This document shows, piece after piece, positions 43,111-53,940 of a stretch of DNA of 64,000 bases; within the stretch, counting starts at the first letter, position 1, and every line of letters begins with the position of its first letter. The stretch is from assembly GCA_028641055.1 (NCBI GenBank), contig CM054062.1, forward strand, positions 237,410,376 through 237,474,375. Reading direction: 5' to 3'. The notes beneath the pieces are model-generated. The model worked only from the letters and a program-made list of their open reading frames with translations, did no database searches and was not told the DNA's origin. The position numbers and the translations under genes were made by a program. The stretch is from Alopecurus myosuroides. Its lineage: Eukaryota > Streptophyta > Magnoliopsida > Poales > Poaceae.

Positions 43111-44499
43111 CTTCTACCTTCCCCTACACCCGAAGGCACCGGCGTCGCCCCGAAGATCTCCTCTTTCCGGCGTCGGACACAAAGATCCTCTCCACACGTG
43201 CGAACCCAACCCCAACCCTATACCTATATGCGTATTTTCTAAATCCAATCTTTTTTATAAATGTCATCTCATTCATGTGTTGCATTGCATCTTGTGGGTT
43301 TCGGGGTATAATAATATCACCTAATAATTAAATATGGAATGAGTTGGGATAATTAAATATTGTCCCGGTTCCATTTAAATTGTGTAGCTCATCTATATTA
43401 TTGCCCCCCATGTTAAACAACATTTAATCTTGATGGGTAAATAAATAACGTGAACCTCCTAAATTAAATGTTGGGCTTCCGGCTCAATTTAAATTGATTT
43501 AATTGCATAAATCATAACTAATTCATTTTAACTCCAAATTTGAAAAATAAAATATGTTTTCGAATCAAAATTCTCTAAACCTTGCAAATATCAACTTTGT
43601 TTTCTGTTTTGAATAATTTAAATTGCTGAAAACAACTATTTCTTAATTAATGCATTAAAATTGCTAATTTGATAACTTGCTCATTTTAATTCCAAATCCA
43701 ACAAATAAAATATGTTTTCATACTAGAAAAATGCACTTAATGTGTTCATGCCATCCATGTTCATGTTTGCACCTTGCATGTTGCATTTGTAGTAGTGTTA
43801 TGTATGTTCACCTAATAAATAAATATGGAATGTGTTGGGGTATTTAATTCAATTGTTGCCCTATTCCATTTAATATTGGATAAATCACCTTTACCTTGTT
43901 TAAACCTGTTAATAAACATTTAATATTGTTGGTTAGCTAAACAACTTGAACCAATCTCTATTTCTCCGGACTCCGGTTCCGATTAAATTGCTTAAGTTGT
44001 TTTCCCATGTTGCATCTTGCCATGCCATGCATATAAAATAGGATCATGCTGGATCTTTTGCCGTAGAAGTAATTGTTGCATCCGGTGTTTGTTCGAGGTT
44101 TGTTGCTTCCTCCCGGATAGGACGTTGAGATGATGTGAGCAACGACAAGTTCTGTGGATGTACCTCTACTTGTTGGATTCCAGGCAAGTATACTCACTTG
44201 CTGCCAAATGGCTGCCTTTCATCACTTGTTACCGATTCTTTCTGTTGTTCTTATTCTAGCCTGTTGATACGATGCTTGTGTCTCGATCCTATTATATGTT
44301 TACCTTGCAGCCATGATATAGCCTTTTCCTTCCACTTCCCATTAACTGTTGTTTGTTTACCTTGTTGGCCCTCGTGTCGTAGTTGCCTGCTTAGTGTTGT
44401 TTGCGCTCAAGTCTTGTTGTTCCTTTCGTATCACATGTTTAGTTCATAGTTGGGTTTCAATTCAATCAACAACATGTTAATGTTTTGGGTAATAATAAT

Positions 44500-45250
44500 T
44501 TGATGATAAGGCACCGGCAGGAGGCCCGGCGTGGTTTTGAAGCCTACTAGTGTCGACCCTAATTAGGAAAAGGGTCTTGTCTACTGATCCATGATGAGCG
44601 CACTAACCGCATGTGGGAAGCGAGTATGGGCGCCCCCCTCAATTTGACTCGATTCGCATCTCGTCCAAATCGCCACACTTAGTTCGGGCTTTCCATTTGA
44701 TGCATGCATATGCAGGTGCGAACCCGAGGCCAGGGTGGAACTTTTGTAGTCGGCATTTAGGGCGGCGTGGTCTTCCAGTGCTATGAGGGTCCCCCTTTTC
44801 TTCGTGGGGGCTCGATTAGCCGCGCACGCACAGCACGTGGTGCTTTGGGTTTGATGCGAAGCAGAGTTGGGTTGTGTTGAGTACCTCGCTTGGTGGGTTG
44901 ATCCCCCGTCTGGCGGGTTATTCTTACGTGTACGGCCAAATTGGTGCACCCCTGCAGGGTTAAATCTTCTCGAGAAGCCGTGTTTTCCGCGGTTATGGTT
45001 AACTTGGTGAAAGTACTGGCTAACAAGTACTCAGAACAACTTACACCTAACTAATGATACTTGACTAGTAATAGTCTTATTGACACAATAACCTGATCCA
45101 TCCTTAATCCAACAGTGTGAGTTTATCCTTGGGTTGCTTCCTTAGTAGGGGGTAACATTGGATGGGTTTGTTTGGTGAGTAGTTGTAGTTGGTTTCGATA
45201 CGCTATCTTATCCCCCTCTTTTAGCCGGATGTTGTAGTGTGTTTCTGTAG
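44500..45250 (+). repeat. Segment shared with the Tekay LTRs (inverted)
   Basis: Reverse complement of about 11400-12150 and 21700-22450, with long exact runs (for example around the AACTTACACCTAACTAATGAT motif). It is the main evidence that the solo LTR belongs to a sister Tekay family. Confidence 0.85.
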
Positions 45251-45772
45251 TTGGTTAGTGCAGCCCGCTGTCGCTTATTTGCAATAACCCCTTCCTTTCC
45301 GTTGATCCCAAAGTATTTGTATCTTGTGATGACTGGCTATGCCGGTATCTTGTGAGTATGGTTTATCCACTTGCCAGTACTTAACCGTACTGACCCACGA
45401 ATCTCTTTCGTGGCTGCATATTCAATATTGCAGTCAACAGGTTTGAAGTCTGACGACGTTAGCTTGGGAATCCCTCCGGCTTGGCCTGGGCAGGGATTGG
45501 ACGCTCTCGGTTATCTTCAGGACTCTTAGTCCAATTTGTATCTTGTCCGTAGCCGGACGCTATGTTGTTTCTTCCGCTGTTATTTGGATCTTTGTATTGT
45601 ATCAGTTGTATCCTTGACTCGTTTGAGTCCTCTTGTATATATCTTTTCTGTTGTTGTGGATTATTCGTGAACTGTTGTAATGTTATCACAAGTGGCAACC
45701 TGGAATCGGTTATTATGTGGATTTTGGCGGGAATGCTGAAATCTGCATAGTGCCCGATCTCGGGGCGTCACA

Positions 45773-45777
45773 CTCGA
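45773..45777. other. Target-site duplication CTCGA (right copy)
   Basis: Matches 30550-30554 and restores the gag reading frame when one copy and the insertion are removed. Confidence 0.9.
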
Positions 45778-46718
45778 CAAGTTTTTCATGGGCTATTCCT
45801 AGCTTTAACTCTTCCTCTTCAAATTCTTTAAGTAAAACAAGAGATTTGGCATGTTCTTTCTTAAGCTTAGCAAGAGATTTCTCGTTATCTTTTCTAAGCT
45901 TTGAAACACTAATGGCATACGTCTCTTGTAGACTAGATAGTTTCTCTTCAAGAGAGGCTCTCATGGATCTCTCCTTTTCAAGAGCCTTGATGAGTTCGTC
46001 ATCATGATTATCATTGCTACCGCCATGGTTCTCTAAGGTCATGATGATCTCCTCCTTCTCATCGATGAGGGAGTTAGCCTCATCAAGTTGCCTTAGGAGA
46101 GCTTTTACCTTTTCTTTAGTTTCACCTTCAAGACTACACAACCAAGATCCTAGGTTCTTGGCCTCCTCATCATCAACAATGTTTTCTACACAATCCAATA
46201 ATGAGGGAGAGCTAGTGATAATAGACTTGGAGGTGGAAGATATTACCGCGGTGGCTTTTGCCATGAGACATGTAGGTCGGACCGATGCCTTCTCATTGGG
46301 AGATTCAAATAGAGAGACCGATGAAGAGGAAGTCGTAGCTATGGCGACGTGGGAGACACCTACGACTTCATCTTCTCCTTCATCTCTGGAGTAGTATGTT
46401 TCCAATGTTGCGCCCTCTTGAACATATAGAGCCCTTGGGACTCTTCTAGCGAGGTTCTTGTTTTGTGGAGCTTTGTTCTTGTCCTTGCGAACAGGCTTCC
46501 CTTCATTCTCTTCTCGTGGCTCAAAAGGGCACTCTTTGACGAAGTGGTTCGCACTTCCACAATTGTAACATGTCCTTAGCCGCTCCCATTTCTTTCTAAA
46601 GGTCTTGTTCCTTGAAGGTCTAGGGGCACCAGCCTTGTGAGCCTCCCATCTCTTCCAATACCCTTGCATGGCAAGAGCAATACATTTGTGGGCACCCTTG
46701 TATGTATCCTCATAGTCC

Positions 46719-46749
<31 letters not shown>

Positions 46750-47866
46750 CTTCTTCTATCTTGGCCATGGCCTTAGACTTTAAGGCAAGGTTAGGAGACT
46801 TCCCATGGCCTCTTGAGCGAGCAAGAGCATCATCCGCGCTCTTGTGAGACAAAGATATGGCTATGAACTCACTAAGGACACTAATGGAGTTGAGTGAGTT
46901 GTAGTCAGATCTTGTTCGGATGCTAGTGGAGAGGTTCTTCTCAAAAGGAGTTATGGCCTTGACAAATTTCCTCTTGATCCACTCATCGGAGATTTCCTCC
47001 TTTCCAAAGTCCCTTAATTGATTGCCAAGGGTGACCACTCTTCTATATAGCTCCTCGGGACTTTCATCTTCATGCACGACAAAGTTCTCGGACTTGTCAA
47101 GAGCAACATCGTATTTGGATGATTGGATGCTTGCATTGCCTTGGAACAAGGAGTCAAGCTTATCCCAAGCTTCCTTGGCGGTCTTGATACCGCGAATGTG
47201 TTCAAGATGTTCTCTTGGGAGAGCCTTTTGGATAGTCACAAGAGCGGTCTTGTTGAGTTGGAATTCCACATCCTCTCTTGGAGTCAAGTTGTTGGGATCG
47301 TGAGGGTGGAATCCATGGAGAATGCTTCTCCACAAAGCGGTGCAAGATCCTGAAATGTGAGACTCCATATCGAACTTCCAAGAAGAGAACTCGTTAGTGT
47401 TAAGCATGGGAGGAACTCCAACATTAACCATGTGTGGCATAGTGGCAATAGGGTGGATAGAATCATAATTGGGAGGTGGTGGAACTTTAGAGTGAGACCC
47501 CGAACCGTTAGCCGATTGAGACTTGGAGCCCTCGGAGCTCCCACCACTCTTAGCCTTTTTATCGGCTTTTGCTTTGACTTTCGCCTTAGCTAAAGCGATG
47601 TTAGCTTCCATCTCGTCGATATCCGGAATGGATTCTTCGTCCGAGCTAACATCGTTGGTGGTGAGGGGTGGTTCCGTGGACTCCTTGGTTTTGCCCATCA
47701 GTGCCTCCATCATTTTCTTTATGCTAGACACCTCCGAGCTAACACTAGAGCTAACCTTAGATAGTTCGGTTTGGAGAACTCCAACCGTATCTTGTAGGTT
47801 AGATATAGTGTCGGCCATTTTGGAGATTTCCGCACTAGAACTTCCGGGGGCATTTTCATCGACCAT
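45778..47866 (-). CDS. Sirevirus gag, N-terminal and central part
   Basis: About 696 codons from ATG at 47866 to the solo-LTR insertion. Features in order: a coiled coil (about residues 15-60), a Glu/Lys/Ala-rich segment, the UBN2-type capsid domain (LNTNEFSSWKFDMESHI ... AKEAWDKLDSLFQGN, about 155-330), an aspartate run (about residues 378-386), a zinc knuckle CYNCGSANHFVKECPF (about residues 432-447), then long coiled coils (KEEIIMTLENH ... LEEKLSSLQETYA). It binds and packages genomic RNA into cytoplasmic particles. The C-terminal part continues at 30554 leftward. Confidence 0.9.
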
Positions 47867-47904
47867 TGTACTCTTGGGCAGTTAAGCCCTTAGTAAGAGC
47901 CGAG

Positions 47905-47916
47905 GCTCTGATACCA
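47905..47916 (-). other. Primer-binding site (tRNA-iMet) of the Sirevirus
   Basis: Minus TGGTATCAGAGC, two bases inside the 5' LTR at 47919. Confidence 0.9.
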
Positions 47917-47918
47917 AT

Positions 47919-49357
47919 TGAAAGTGCACTATGGTCAACTAGAGGGGGGGGGGTGAATAGGTTGACTACCAATTTTTCTTTTCTTTTCCTTTTAGTGGGG
48001 CTTAGCAAGATAAAGTAAGGTTCTCTAGATGTGCAACTAGGTGAGAAACCTATGTGGACAAAACGATATGCGCAACGGAAGTAAAGCGTAAGGTAGTAAA
48101 GCAAACAACAAGTGTAAACAAGGATTTGATTCACCGTAGTTCCTTCTCAAAGAGAAGTACATCTACGTTGGAGAGGTGGGGAGCCACCTAGGCGCTCCTC
48201 AATAGCACGGTTGTGCACACCTTGTTCTTCTTGAGCTTCTCCGGTGAGGGAGATGCTCGTTTCCACTATGAGGTCGACTTGAAGGCGTTTACCAAACCTT
48301 TACAAGGACTTGAGGTCACTCCACAAGATGGATGCAGGCTCTCAAGCGATCCGTAGCTTCTTGCAACAAGGTGGAAACTACAAGAACGAGATCTACTAAG
48401 GTTTCTAGGCCTCAAGTAGGATTCTAGATCTACTAGGTTGTGGTGGATGGATTTGAGATTCCTTTGGTGGAAGTGTGGATCTAGGTCTCCTCTAGCTCTC
48501 CACCAAGTTTGGGAGTGTTTGGGTGGACGGAGTGGGAGATCTAGGTGGTTGAAGCTTTCATTAATGGCTAGGAGAGAGAATGGGAAAAGCTTGGCATTTA
48601 AGAGGTAGGGGAAGGGGTATTTATACCCCTTGCATTTAAGTGACCGTTTGCAGTCCAGGGGCACCGGAGGCTCCGGTGGTCTTCAGCCCACTCCACAGCC
48701 GCGCAGCGCACCAGCTCGTATGTGCTGGAATACTGGGCGGAGGGTCCGGTGGGTCCTGCGGAGGTTCCGCCCACCGGAGGCTCACCGGAGGCTCCGGTGG
48801 AACCTCCGCTCTGCTCAAACAGAAAGGCAGTTAAGCGGAGCATCCACCGGACCCCCCACCGGAGGCCATTTACCCTAGGTAAAGGGAGGGCACCGGATGT
48901 CCACCGGAGGCTCCGGTGGAACCTCCGCTCTTCTCAAACAGAAGGGCATTTAAGCGGAGCTTCCACCGGAGGTGCACCGGATCCCTTTTACGTGTAGCAC
49001 CTGTGTTGGAGGATGGCGGAGCCTCCGGTGGAATTAGCGGAGGTTCCGCCCACCGGAGCTCCACCGGAACTTCCGCTCCGGGGTCCGCTCGTTTGCTCCA
49101 GAGAGGGGTTTTAGCGGAGCTCCCACCGGACCCCCACCGGAGCCTGGGCGGAGCCTCCTGTGGATTCACCGGAGCCTCCGCTCCTGCACATTGCACTTTC
49201 CTGGATTCCTTTCTCCTTGCACTTTTCATATAAAATGATCATTTGCCCCAAAGAATAAGTGAACCTGTTTAAACCTGGGCATTTCCATCTATTGAACACA
49301 CATTAGATCAAATAGTTGTGTTGTCATATAATTACCAAAACGGACGATGATCTTTCA
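47919..49357 (-). repeat. 5' LTR of the Sirevirus-type element
   Basis: 1439 bp, partner of 7260-8702. In element orientation it starts TGAAAGATCATCG (49357). It contains the CGG-palindrome block (48649-49195) in U3 and the TATA box 48618-48625. Confidence 0.93.
48618..48625 (-). promoter_or_regulatory. TATA box of the Sirevirus 5' LTR
   Basis: Minus TATAAATA in GGGGTATAAATACCCC context, downstream of the palindromic U3 block. Likely start of the genomic RNA. Confidence 0.6.
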
Positions 49358-49362
49358 GGAGG

Positions 49363-50138
49363 GAGTAGTTCTCCCCTGGGGCTAAGGACTCTACCGGTAG
49401 CTATGTGTTTTATCTCTCTCTCCCATGGTGTGATCTTTATGTGATCATGAGCTTTGTAATCTAGTTGAATAAGTAGATGTTACTCTTCATCTGTTATGCT
49501 ACTCAAGTGGTTTTGTTATGAGATCTCCATAACACTTTGATCACGATGTAAATGTGACAGTGTGTGCACCGTGTGGTTTAGCATGATATTTATATCTTAT
49601 GTTGGATGACCCTATGAAATTGTGGTGTTTGTCTATTACCTTCTAGGGCGCTCATAGTGACAGTCTGGGGTTAACTAGACATGGGAATGCGACTTTAAGG
49701 AGTGCTTTTTGAAGTCCTACGCAATGAATTGGTGTTTGTTATTCAACCAGAGAGTGGTTCGGAGTAGTGTAGTGGAGAGAGATATTTATGTATTCAATTA
49801 TGTTATCATTGTTGAGAGTGTTCACTAGTGAAAGCAGGATCCCTAGGCCTTGTTTCTAAGCATTGAAAGACCTTTTACAATCAGTTATGCTACATGTTTG
49901 CTTGCTGCCGAACTAGTGCACCTATACAACTGACAATTGTATTAGGTGTATTGGGGACACAAGAGACTTCTTGTATAGTAATTGCAGGGTTGCTTGAGAG
50001 GGATATCTTTGACCTCTTCCTCCCTGAGTTTGATAAACCTTGGGTAATCCACTTAAGGGAAGCTTGATGTTGTTCTACAAACCTCTGCACTTGGAGGCCC
50101 AACACTGTCTACAAGAATAGAAGCGTGCGTAGACATCA
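49363..50138 (+). repeat. Athila-type LTR, right part
   Basis: Continues the LTR broken at 7259 (GAGTAGTTCTCCCCTGGGG onward) and ends ...GTAGACATCA. Ten bases later the tRNA-Asp primer site begins, matching the layout of the left-edge element. Preceded by the duplication GGAGG (49358-49362). Confidence 0.82.
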
Positions 50139-50148
50139 AGCTCTTTTC

Positions 50149-50166
50149 TGGCGCCGTTGCCGGGGA
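50149..50166 (+). other. Primer-binding site (tRNA-Asp) of the Athila-type element
   Basis: TGGCGCCGTTGCCGGGGA, perfect complement of the tRNA-Asp 3' end. About 50 bases of internal region follow before the sequence changes character near 50217, so the element is truncated here. Confidence 0.88.
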
Positions 50167-50216
50167 GGCAAGGTAAAAGGTTCTCACATCCTGTGTGAGT
50201 GCTCGAAGTTATTTCC

Positions 50217-50850
50217 TTTAGATTCTGCAACGACATCGAGGACCAGTCCTCCGACTCTGACGACTCTGTTGGAGGCCCCGCCGCATCGGAGCAGCCGCAG
50301 GAGGCGGACAAGGAGGACCTCCGCCGCGTCCTCCACGCATCGGAGCTCGAGGAGCTCTAGATGTGACCGGATCTGGAGACTACTCTCCAAGCCTCCGTCA
50401 CCGAGGCTGGCCCGCAGCCTCCGGTCCCACAGACTCCATGGGAGGATCGCGTGGCGGGACAGGCCTGGGCGCCTGCGCCGGGGTGGCCGGAGCCCGAGTA
50501 CGTCGTCCTCGAGTAGGACATGTTGACGGGCCACGACGTCGCCGACTGCGATGCCGGCAGTGTCATGGGCGAACCCCAATAGTAGTAGGTAGGTTTTTTT
50601 TATTTATATTTTTATTTATTTATTGTTTTTGTATGAACTGGCCATCGGGCCATATGAATGAAATATAGTATCTATCTACATGTTTGTTAGTTAAATTGCA
50701 TGTACTTTTGCTTCAAATCGGTTGTCCGTCGCGGACCGGCCGCCCAAACGGATCAAAAGCGGGCCAAAATCGTGGAATATAGACTTTTTCATATAGTTGA
50801 TGGTTCGGGGACCAAACAAAAGTTTTAGTTTGAAAAGGTGAACTTTGTCA
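50217..50850 (+). pseudogene. Relic of a DNA-transposon-like element with decayed coding sequence
   Basis: A GC-rich segment reads on the plus strand as short open pieces with acidic and W/P-rich motifs (DIEDQSSDSDDSVGG, EDLRRVLHASELEEL, then GWPEPEYVVLE) separated by stops. It is followed by AT-rich sequence and a CGCGGACCGGCCGCCCAAACG stretch of a kind often seen near ends of grass TIR elements (recalled, not verified). The acidic VVL/VLD segment resembles in style the units at 55084-57780. Terminal repeats were not found. Confidence 0.4.
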
Positions 50851-51302
50851 AAAGTTTAGGATGAAAAATGGACTTTCTTCAATATAGTCCTACCAAGAAC
50901 AAGTTTACTCCGGTAGTTGCGATTAATTGAATGTGTTTAAACTTGTGGCTGTCGGAAACGGCAGTTTGTAATTCCTCACTATTTACTGCACAGCGTACAT
51001 TTCGACCTTATATGAATTTCTCCCCACCGCCCCTTACCTTTCTTTCGTCTTCCTCAATCCTCATCTGAGTCTCCTGACCTAACCAACCCGACCAAGGCGT
51101 CTCCATCTCCCCTAGAGTGTACCACCTCGCCCCTTGCCCGTAGTTCAGGGTTTCCGCCGGCGCCTCAATTCGCCCCCGCCCCCTCCAAGCCCTCAGCCTC
51201 TCACGCGCGTCGCCGCCATCGCCGCTCCCGTTCTTCCTCATCGGAACATCGCGCCCCTGCTGTCTCCACCCCGGCCGAAATCTTTGGCCATTGGATTTTG
51301 AG
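50851..51302 (+). promoter_or_regulatory. Promoter region and first leader exon of the BBR gene
   Basis: A possible TATA box (TTATATGA, 51008-51015) precedes a CT-rich leader (CTTTCTTTCGTCTTCCTC, about 51038-51056). The leader would end at the donor TTGAG|GTATGAG at 51302/51303. Both assignments come from sequence alone. Confidence 0.4.
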
Positions 51303-51456
51303 GTATGAGGTTGTCCCATCCAGCGATTTGTTACATCCGTCCGACCTTTCACAATTTATGGGTTTGCCGGTGCGCGACCGGCAGGCACGCCATCTAGATC
51401 CGCCCCTGCTCACGGATCCTTGATATTTTCTACTTGTTTGCCGGAATAGGTTGCAG
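51303..51456 (+). other. Probable 5'-UTR intron of the BBR gene
   Basis: Donor GAG|GTATGAGG and acceptor GGTTGCAG|GGATT give a 154-nt intron 119 bases before the start codon. Leader introns are common in BBR/BPC genes. Confidence 0.5.
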
Positions 51457-51575
51457 GGATTGGCGTTTGGAAGACAATGGTAGGAGGGGCAGGCTGACCA
51501 AAATCCGAAAGAAGAGCACATTTCTAGTTCCAATCTCGGTTCTTGGATTTCGATTCGTTTGTTTGACCAGCCGAG

Positions 51576-52586
51576 ATGGACGACGACGGCAGCCTAGGCA
51601 TTCGGAATTGGGGCTTCTATGAGACCATGAAAGGCAACCTCGGCCTGCAGCTGATGTCATCTGTGACTGGCGACCACCGGGACACAAAGCCGCTGCTCCC
51701 GAATGGTACCTTCTTGCAGCACCATGGACATCACAACGCCCAGCAGCACCACCCACAACATTCACATCATCCCCGTGGCTATGGTGGCTGCGAACCCTCT
51801 GGTGGCATGCCCACCGAGCAGCCGGCTATTCACATGGACTTTGTGCGCAATGAGGCCTGGGTGCACCCCTCTCAGCATCAGCATCAGCATCAACATCAAC
51901 ATCCCCGCGAGCAGAAGGTCCTTCATTCTGTCCCTGTTGGGCCTGCTGGTCATAATGGACATCCTGGACATGCTTTGCATCACCACCCTGCCAGTTTCGG
52001 GATGATGCCAGATGTGCGTGGTGCGCACACACTCCAGATGATGCAGCCACAGGAGCCTCCTGCACCAGAGGAAGAGCACCCAGACCCACCGTTGATTGAA
52101 GAGAATTCTCTGGCTGGAAACAAGCCACCCGCAAAGAAGAGGCAGCAAGGTCGTCAGCCCAAGTCGCCTAAGCCGAAGAAGCCTAGGAAGGTTGCTACTC
52201 CACTGGAAGATGGGGCACCCAAGAGCCGTGCACCCCGAAGTAGGGGTCCTATTAAGCCTTTGGGAATGGTTATTAATGGTATTGATTTTGACATTTCAAG
52301 GATAGCAACACCTGTGTGCTCATGCACTGGAGCTCCCCAGCAGTGCTACCGTTGGGGTGCAGGTGGCTGGCAGTCGGCATGCTGCACGACTTCTATTTCG
52401 ACGTATCCGCTGCCAATGAACACAAAGCGTCGGGGCGCACGTATTGCTGGAAGAAAGATGAGCCAAGGTGCATTCAAAAAGGTTCTTGAGAAGCTAGCCG
52501 GTGAAGGCTACAACCTTAGTAACCCAATTGACCTGAAGACCTTCTGGGCCAAGCATGGCACGAACAAGTTTGTAACGATCAGGTAA
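51576..52586 (+). CDS. BBR: BBR/BPC-family GAGA-binding transcription factor (barley B recombinant-like)
   Basis: An intact single-exon coding sequence of 336 residues; the family is usually 280-350. It is a nuclear protein that binds (GA)n/(CT)n repeats; barley BBR binds a (GA)8 repeat in the Hooded (BKn3) intron, and relatives recruit Polycomb factors to homeobox genes. N-terminus MDDDGSLGIRNWGFYETMKG is the conserved family start; His-rich stretch at residues 49-66; (QH) repeat at 100-109; basic nuclear localisation region about 187-205 (KKRQQGRQPK, KPKKPRK); C-terminal DNA-binding domain about 232-336 with five conserved cysteines (248, 250, 257, 269, 270), WGAGGWQSACCTTSIS, TKRRGARIAGRKMSQ and the terminal HGTNKFVTIR. 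The start is supported by homology of the first residues. It is the only intact non-transposon gene in the window. Confidence 0.95.
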   Translation: MDDDGSLGIRNWGFYETMKGNLGLQLMSSVTGDHRDTKPLLPNGTFLQHHGHHNAQQHHPQHSHHPRGYGGCEPSGGMPTEQPAIHMDFVRNEAWVHPSQHQHQHQHQHPREQKVLHSVPVGPAGHNGHPGHALHHHPASFGMMPDVRGAHTLQMMQPQEPPAPEEEHPDPPLIEENSLAGNKPPAKKRQQGRQPKSPKPKKPRKVATPLEDGAPKSRAPRSRGPIKPLGMVINGIDFDISRIATPVCSCTGAPQQCYRWGAGGWQSACCTTSISTYPLPMNTKRRGARIAGRKMSQGAFKKVLEKLAGEGYNLSNPIDLKTFWAKHGTNKFVTIR

Positions 52587-53318
52587 AGGACAGGGTGTGT
52601 TTATCGCCTTGTAGGTTCCAGCGCTGCAGTTTGGTCTGAGTTCTTGTCTGTATCTGCTCTTGCCAATCTGCAGAACTTTTTAGAAGTATCTTGTAGCCAT
52701 GTTCGTTTCATGGATTTAATTTACTTGCCTATGTCGAGCTTCAGCTGTGGAGTGGAGTAGGAAATCTGTCTGTATCTGTCAATTTAGAACTTTTAGTGTA
52801 ACTGCAACAGTCTTTCTCTCTAATTTAGATGGCATTTAATGCTTCTAATGTATGTTATGGTCTCAAAGTTCATGGCTTTAGTAGGTTTTTCTCTAGTGAA
52901 AGTTCAACTACAACCGCCTCCTCTTCTAGTACTAGGTGATATAGTTTAATTGGTATTTGTCATATCTGTCAAATATGTGCATTAAATACCCTCATAACTA
53001 GTGCTCCACTAGGATTTAAGCAAGTAGAACGCATGATAGTTTCTCTTCATCATTCCGCTCTGGTGTGCATAGCAAGTTTGTTTATTTATGCGCCTTATCT
53101 TAATACCTTGGAACATATTATAGCCTTTAGTATTTGTTTGTAGCAACTTTTTATAACAAAATTCGAGTTGTGAAAATCTGAGTACTGAACTTCTGTGAAA
53201 ATTTCACTAGCTTGGCAGGTTTCTGGAAGTATGAGAATAGATCAAACTGCACAGGTTTCATTGCATCGAGGAAAATGTTTTGTTAAACCAGTCAACAAAA
53301 ATCAAGTTGTTTGCCTAC
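52587..53318 (+). other. BBR 3' UTR and downstream sequence
   Basis: AT-rich sequence without a supported gene. The first few hundred bases should be the BBR 3' UTR; I see no unambiguous AATAAA signal, so its end is not placed. Confidence 0.5.
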
Positions 53319-53320
53319 TA

Positions 53321-53427
53321 CTCCCCCTGTTCCAAAATACAAATACTTGACTTCCAAATGAGTGTATCTAGTTAGTTTTTTTGTCTAGATACTCACTTGA
53401 AAGTCAAGCATTTCGGAACAGAGGGAG
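53321..53427. mobile_element. Stowaway MITE 1
   Basis: 107 bp bounded by TA duplications (53319-53320, 53428-53429). Termini CTCCCCCTGTTCCAAAATAC and its near inverted repeat ending TTTCGGAACAGAGGGAG. Imperfect hairpin. Confidence 0.88.
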
Positions 53428-53467
53428 TATGTCAGTCTGTTTGTGTGCTTTTTGGCCAACTTAGATA

Positions 53468-53694
53468 CTCCCTCCGTGCCCAAATAGTTGGTGAATAATT
53501 TGTGTAATTTTTTTAACGTTTTCTAAGTTTTACCAAGTGCATATACGAAATCTGAAGATTTACAATACCAAACCATACCAATCTATTTAATAGTATTGTA
53601 GTTTTTGACATTTCTTTCAATATATTTGGTCAAACTTCAAAATATTTAACTTTTTGAGTGGGTCTATATGCCATGTACCAGGGGACGGAGGGAG
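53468..53694. mobile_element. Stowaway MITE 2
   Basis: 227 bp with TA duplications and termini CTCCCTCCGTGCCCAAATA and GGGGACGGAGGGAG. The internal sequence is AT-rich, without coding. Confidence 0.88.
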
Positions 53695-53760
53695 TATTAA
53701 CTAGTACTAGTAGCAGTAACTATTTCTGATTATGTTGGCTTCCCTTTCTGAAAGAACTTG

Positions 53761-53940
53761 TCCCCCTCTATTTTTGGGTGTTTCAGTTATCTTTAGATTC
53801 TACGGTGCAGAAAGCACTTTTTTAGTTCTATTTTTGGATGTTTCAGCTGTCTTACAATCCTCCGGTGCAGAAAGCACTTTCTTAGTTCTATTTTTGGATG
53901 TTTCAGTTATCTTACGATTCTACAGTACAGAAAGCACTTA
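53761..53940. repeat. Tandem repeat, 3 x 60 bp
   Basis: Three head-to-tail copies (53761, 53821, 53881), each ending in CAGAAAGCACTT and sharing TATTTTTGGRTGTTTCAG. The period is divisible by three, so an ORF (53732-54064) runs through it, but the amino-acid repeat is hydrophobic and shows no known domain. Confidence 0.9.

Larger units (their letters stand above)
30555..45772 (+). mobile_element. Solo LTR of a Tekay-related family, with a Tat-type element inside
   Basis: Begins TGTAACGCCCGGGG and ends CGGGGCGTCACA. Without the inner element (31113-41752) it is 4578 bp. Its right third (about 44500-45250) matches, in reverse complement, the region 11400-12150 of the Tekay LTR at high identity, and the length is alike, so it is an LTR of a sister family in opposite orientation. 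With a perfect 5-bp duplication and no internal domain, it is a solo LTR, the usual product of recombination between two LTRs. The long ORF 41807-42694 (minus) and others at 42075-42857 are incidental in CpG-rich LTR DNA. Confidence 0.85.
7260..49357 (-). mobile_element. Sirevirus-type Ty1/Copia retrotransposon (Maximus-like), with nested insertions
   Basis: A minus-strand Copia element with two 1.44-kb LTRs, tRNA-iMet primer site, a long gag with zinc knuckle and coiled coil, protease, integrase, RT, RNase H, and an additional gene between pol and the 3' LTR. The extra gene, several polypurine tracts and CGG-rich palindromes in the LTR are hallmarks of the Sirevirus clade (established knowledge). 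It spans 42.1 kb because it contains a Tekay element (10678-25461) and a solo LTR with a Retand-type element inside (30555-45772); its own sequence is about 12.1 kb. By eye the LTRs differ at about 17 of 1440 positions. The Maximus name is by resemblance only. Confidence 0.88.

Noticed and set aside
6682..50141. TCAAG before the Athila-type LTR (6682-6686) and TCAAG at 50137-50141 could be a target duplication of a solo LTR
   Set aside because: The right TCAAG is followed by CTCTTTTC and the tRNA-Asp primer site, the normal internal start of this family, with the same 10-base spacing as the left-edge element. The match is probably coincidental.
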